Under the pieces are notes generated by a model, which searched no databases, was not told the DNA's origin, and was given only the letters and a program-made list of their open reading frames with translations. The position numbers and the translations under genes were made by a program. From assembly GCF_014648135.1 (NCBI RefSeq), contig NZ_BMQN01000019.1, forward strand, positions 1-49,101: a stretch of DNA of 49,101 bases, written 5' to 3'. The DNA is from Deinococcus sedimenti. GTDB taxonomy: Bacteria > Deinococcota > Deinococci > Deinococcales > Deinococcaceae. Positions within the stretch are counted from its first letter, which is position 1. Each line of letters starts with the position of its first letter. Below are positions 46,283-49,101 of the stretch, one piece after another.

Positions 46283-47479
46283 TCACCCCCGCCGCCCCTC
46301 GACCCAGTAGACGATCAGCCCGGCGAGGATGCCCCAGAAGGGCGCGCCGATGCCGAGCGGGGTGATGCCGCTGAGGGCGACGAGGAGAACGACGGGCGCA
46401 GCAAGGCTGCCCGCCGCGGCTCCCTGGAAGGCAGCCTGGAGGCTGCTGCCCATGGCGGCGAGCAGGGCGAGTCCGGCGAGTGCGGCGATGGCCTGGGTGG
46501 GGAGGATGCCGAGGAGGTGCAGGACGGTGCCGGCGAACAGCGCCACGATCATGTTGAACACGCCGGCCCAGATGGCGGCGGTGTAGCGTTTGCGGGGGTC
46601 GGGGTGCGCTTCGGGGCCGGTGACGATGTTGGCGAGCAGGGCGCCGAGGGTGAGGTTGTGGCATCCGGCGAATGCGGCGGCGCTGCTGGCGATGCCGCAG
46701 GCGCGGAGGATGGGGCCGGGTGCGGGTTCGTAGCCGCTGGTTTTGAGGACGCCGAAGCCGGGGACGAACTGGCCGGTGAAGGCGAGGAGGGTGAGTGGGA
46801 GGGCGAGGTTGAGGGTGGCGTGCAGGCTGAATTGCGGGAGGACGAATTCCGGGCGGGTGAGGGCGAGGGCGACGGGCTGGGTGTCCCAGAGGTTCAGGAC
46901 GCCGCTGGCGATCACGCCGGTCAGGAGGACGCCCGCGACTGCCCAGCGCGGTGCGACGAGCCGCAGTGCGAAGTACGCGACGATCATCACGCCGACCAGC
47001 GTGGGGGCGGTGCCGAAGGCCTGGAGTGCGCGGAACCCGAACGGGAGGAGGATCGCGGCGTTCAGCGCGGCCGCCAGTGGGGCGGGGATGGCCTGCAGGG
47101 CGCGCGTGAGGGGCGGGAACAACCCCAGGCCCAGCACCAGCAGCCCCGACGTGAGGAACGCCCCGACCGCCTCCGGGAACGGGATGCCCGGCAGGGCCGT
47201 CACGAGCAGCGCGATGCCCGGCGTGCTCCACGTGACCAGGATCGGCATGCGGGTGCGCAGGCTCAGGATGATGCCGGTCAGGCCCGCCAGCAGCGCGTGC
47301 GCCCACAGCCACGACATCGCCTGACCGTCGCTGAGGTTCGCGGCCTGCGCCACCGAGTAGATCAGCACGTTTGGGCCCGCCCAGCCGATCAGCATGGTGA
47401 TCAGCCCGGCCAGCACCGCGCTGGGGTGCGAATCCCGCCAGAACGAGGGTGCAGGACTGGCGGCAGGGAGCGTGGTCAT
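46283..47479 (-). CDS. BenE-family transporter (benzoate/H+ symporter-like)
   Basis: This 398-aa membrane protein has about 11-12 transmembrane segments and matches BenE end to end (SAVLAGLITMLIGWAGPNVLIYSVAQAANLSDGQAMSW; LVTWSTPGIALL; GCHNLTLGALLANIVTGPEAHPDPRKRYTAAIWAG). BenE of Acinetobacter imports benzoate with protons; many homologues have unproven substrates, and no benzoate-degradation gene is in this window. It is divergent from a MocR-type regulator with 98 bp between the start codons, which carry repeated AWTGGCC elements, so it is probably controlled by that regulator. CACACT 7 nt before the ATG could be a weak -10. Confidence 0.9.
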   Translation of the reverse strand: MTTLPAASPAPSFWRDSHPSAVLAGLITMLIGWAGPNVLIYSVAQAANLSDGQAMSWLWAHALLAGLTGIILSLRTRMPILVTWSTPGIALLVTALPGIPFPEAVGAFLTSGLLVLGLGLFPPLTRALQAIPAPLAAALNAAILLPFGFRALQAFGTAPTLVGVMIVAYFALRLVAPRWAVAGVLLTGVIASGVLNLWDTQPVALALTRPEFVLPQFSLHATLNLALPLTLLAFTGQFVPGFGVLKTSGYEPAPGPILRACGIASSAAAFAGCHNLTLGALLANIVTGPEAHPDPRKRYTAAIWAGVFNMIVALFAGTVLHLLGILPTQAIAALAGLALLAAMGSSLQAAFQGAAAGSLAAPVVLLVALSGITPLGIGAPFWGILAGLIVYWVEGRRG

Positions 47480-47498
47480 GCCCCCGAGTGTGCGCTCG

Positions 47499-47562
47499 AA
47501 TGGCCCCCCGTGGGCAGAGGCAATGGCCCGTGCATTGGCCTGCTCATCCAGACAGATTGGCC
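47499..47562 (+). promoter_or_regulatory. Four phased AWTGGCC direct repeats (candidate MocR operator)
   Basis: AATGGCC at 47499-47505 and 47522-47528 and ATTGGCC at 47534-47540 and 47556-47562. Spacings of 23, 12 and 22 bp are near whole helical turns, so the repeats face one side of the DNA. The last ends 3 bp before the -10 of the MocR gene. Confidence 0.6.
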
Positions 47563-47564
47563 TG

Positions 47565-47570
47565 TACGCT
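47565..47570 (+). promoter_or_regulatory. Leaderless -10 of the MocR-type gene
   Basis: TACGCT followed by 7 nt and the ATG at 47578, directly next to the last AWTGGCC repeat. Confidence 0.5.
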
Positions 47571-47577
47571 GAAGCGC

Positions 47578-49005
47578 ATGCCCACGCCGCCCAGCCCGAC
47601 CGACGCGCCCCACTGGGCCGCCCTGCTGCGCGGCTGGCGCGACCACCCCGGCCCCCTCCACACCCGCCTGCACACCCACCTCCAGCACGCCATCGAACGC
47701 GGGGAACTCACACTAGGACAGCGCCTCCCCGCCGAACGCACCCTCGCAGCCCTGCTCGGCGTCAGCCGCGCCACCGCCGTCACCGCCCTCGACGACCTCA
47801 CCGCCAGCGGCTACCTCACCCGGCACGTCGGCCGCGGCACGCACGTCGCCCCCACCGCCCCCCGCGCCCAACCCCTCCTCACGCTGCGCACCCCCGTCGG
47901 CACCGCCCACCCCAGCGAGATCGACCTCACAATAGCGGTCCCCATCCTCACCGACCAGCAGCGCGACCGCCTGCGCGACGCCGCCGCACACGCCCACTAC
48001 GACAGCCCCTACCACCCCCACGGCCTCCCCGAACTCCGCGACCTCATCGCCCAGCAGTACACCCACGCCGGACTCCCCACCACCACCGAACAGATCCTCA
48101 TCACCAGCGGCGCCCAACAGGCCATCGCCCTCACCGCCCACACCCTCCTCAGACGCGGCGACACCGCCCTCCTCGAGACCCCCACCTACTTCGGCGCCAT
48201 TGACGTCATGCGCGCCGCCGGCGCCCACCTCACCGGCACCCCCGTCACCACCCAGCACCTCGACCCCCACCACTTCGCGCACCAGACCCGCACCCACCAC
48301 CCCCGCCTCGCGTTCCTCACCCCCACCCACCACAACCCCACCGGCACCACCCTCCCCCACCCCGCCCGTCACCACCTCGCCGCGCACCTCCACGACACAG
48401 GGCTCCCCACCCTCGAAGACGACACCCTCCTCGACCTCCCCTTCACCGACACCCCACCACCCCCACGCCTCAGCACCCTCGCCCCACACGCCCCCATCCT
48501 CAACGTCGGCTCCCTCAGCAAGCTCTACTGGGCCGGCCTGCGCATCGGCTGGCTCCGCCTCCCCCCCACCCTCGCCCCCACCCTGAAGCAAGCCAAGACC
48601 CTCACCGACTTCGGCAGCAGCCAACCCGCCCAGCACCTCGCCCTCCACCTCCTCGCCGACCTCCCCACCCTCATCAGTGAACGCCGCGCCGCCATCACCC
48701 CCGCCCGCGACCACCTCGCCCAGCTGCTGCGCACCCACCTCCCCGACTGGACGTTCACCACCCCACCCGGCGGACAATTCCTCTGGATCACCCTCCCTGG
48801 CCCCACTGCCAGCGCCTACACCCACCACGCCGCCCGCCACGGCCTGCGCCTCTACCCCGGCGCCAGCATGGGCGTCACCCCCCTCCCCGACCAGTACCTG
48901 CGCATCCCCTTCACCCTGCACCCCGACCACATCCCCGAAGCGGTCAACCGACTGGCACGGGCGTGGGCGGAGTTCACGAGCCGGGGGAGTGAGCGGCTGG
49001 CGTGA
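47578..49005 (+). CDS. MocR/GntR-type regulator with aminotransferase-like domain
   Basis: The 475-aa protein has an N-terminal GntR winged helix (about residues 20-85: LHTRLHTHLQHAIERGELTLGQRLPAERTLAALLGVSRATAVTALDDLTASGYL) and a fold-type I aminotransferase-like domain (about 110-470) with PLP-binding Lys K315 in VGSLSKLYWAGLRIGW and the conserved PTHHNPTG segment. MocR proteins use PLP as a sensor and usually control a divergent neighbour (family knowledge); here that is the BenE-like transporter. The start is set by the leaderless promoter and the domain start. Codon use is unusually rich in C-ending CCC/CAC/ACC triplets. Confidence 0.92.
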   Translation: MPTPPSPTDAPHWAALLRGWRDHPGPLHTRLHTHLQHAIERGELTLGQRLPAERTLAALLGVSRATAVTALDDLTASGYLTRHVGRGTHVAPTAPRAQPLLTLRTPVGTAHPSEIDLTIAVPILTDQQRDRLRDAAAHAHYDSPYHPHGLPELRDLIAQQYTHAGLPTTTEQILITSGAQQAIALTAHTLLRRGDTALLETPTYFGAIDVMRAAGAHLTGTPVTTQHLDPHHFAHQTRTHHPRLAFLTPTHHNPTGTTLPHPARHHLAAHLHDTGLPTLEDDTLLDLPFTDTPPPPRLSTLAPHAPILNVGSLSKLYWAGLRIGWLRLPPTLAPTLKQAKTLTDFGSSQPAQHLALHLLADLPTLISERRAAITPARDHLAQLLRTHLPDWTFTTPPGGQFLWITLPGPTASAYTHHAARHGLRLYPGASMGVTPLPDQYLRIPFTLHPDHIPEAVNRLARAWAEFTSRGSERLA

Positions 49006-49049
49006 CCCGAGTTGGAAGGTGGGTTTCTGTGCAGTCGAAGGTGGGCGCC

Positions 49050-49101
49050 TGCGGCGGGCTGCCCCACCCCCCAGCCCCCTACCCCAGGGGGGCAGGGGGA
49101 G
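49050..49101 (+). repeat. Dispersed GC-rich repeat, copy D (cut by the window end)
   Basis: GCGGCGGG, a C-rich block and CCCCTACCCCAGGGGGGCAGGGG repeat the pattern of copy B in the same orientation. It starts about 45 bp after the MocR-type stop. Confidence 0.8.

Noticed and set aside
46283..47479. Firm assignment as benzoate importer BenE
   Set aside because: Family membership is clear, but there is no benzoate-degradation gene and the divergent regulator is MocR-type, so the substrate is left open.

Overview
The window is very GC-rich chromosomal DNA that looks like Deinococcus (inference). The grounds are the composition and codon use, an IS982-type transposase, and at least eight genes whose start codon lies only 6-7 nt after a TAnnnT -10 element (leaderless transcription, common in Deinococcus-Thermus). 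No rRNA, tRNA, CRISPR or replication origin was seen.

Layout: 1-2616 (minus) holds a catalytic/non-catalytic pair of M16 peptidases. 2729-3244 is a membrane-anchored M23 peptidase. 3810-7739 is a chaperone-usher pilus operon (two pilin-like subunits, chaperone, usher) with a strong hairpin after the first pilin. 8227-9146 is an IS982-family element that abuts the stop codon of galM. 9147-14234 (minus) is xylR-xylB-xylA-galM. 14616-25420 (plus) is a LacI regulator, a sugar ABC importer (binding protein, two permeases, no ATPase) and four glycoside hydrolases (GH-A clan, GH1, GH43, GH3). The two divergent blocks would import xylo-/gluco-oligosaccharides, split them and feed xylose into the pentose phosphate pathway. 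Operator-like dyads lie at both promoters.

25545-33324 is accessory. It has an orphan AT-richer gene, a GNAT acetyltransferase, a two-gene module (98-aa protein plus leucine-rich-repeat protein), and a tightly overlapping five-gene minus-strand cassette matching the uncharacterised Salmonella STM4011-STM4015 set: two radical SAM enzymes, an alkaline-phosphatase-superfamily hydrolase, an ATP-grasp protein and a leucine-rich-repeat protein. I regard this as the most interesting system in the window.

33431-39242 (minus) carries an APC-type permease with an extra domain and a six-gene overlapping operon: a GGDEF domain fused to a ribbon-helix-helix DNA-binding domain, a small acidic protein, DinB, a nucleoside deaminase, a Nudix-O-methyltransferase fusion and a histidine phosphatase. 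A perfect 14-bp palindrome sits on the promoter of the GGDEF gene. 39503-41541 is groES-groEL without a CIRCE operator, ended by a clear terminator. 41689-42359 is a membrane-protein gene broken by a frameshift at a T7 run. Then come a luciferase-like oxidoreductase, a photolyase-like protein with its two domains in swapped order, a small P-loop kinase-like protein, and a divergent BenE transporter / MocR regulator pair sharing phased AWTGGCC repeats. A GC-rich dispersed repeat of about 55-60 bp occurs four times, including at both window edges.
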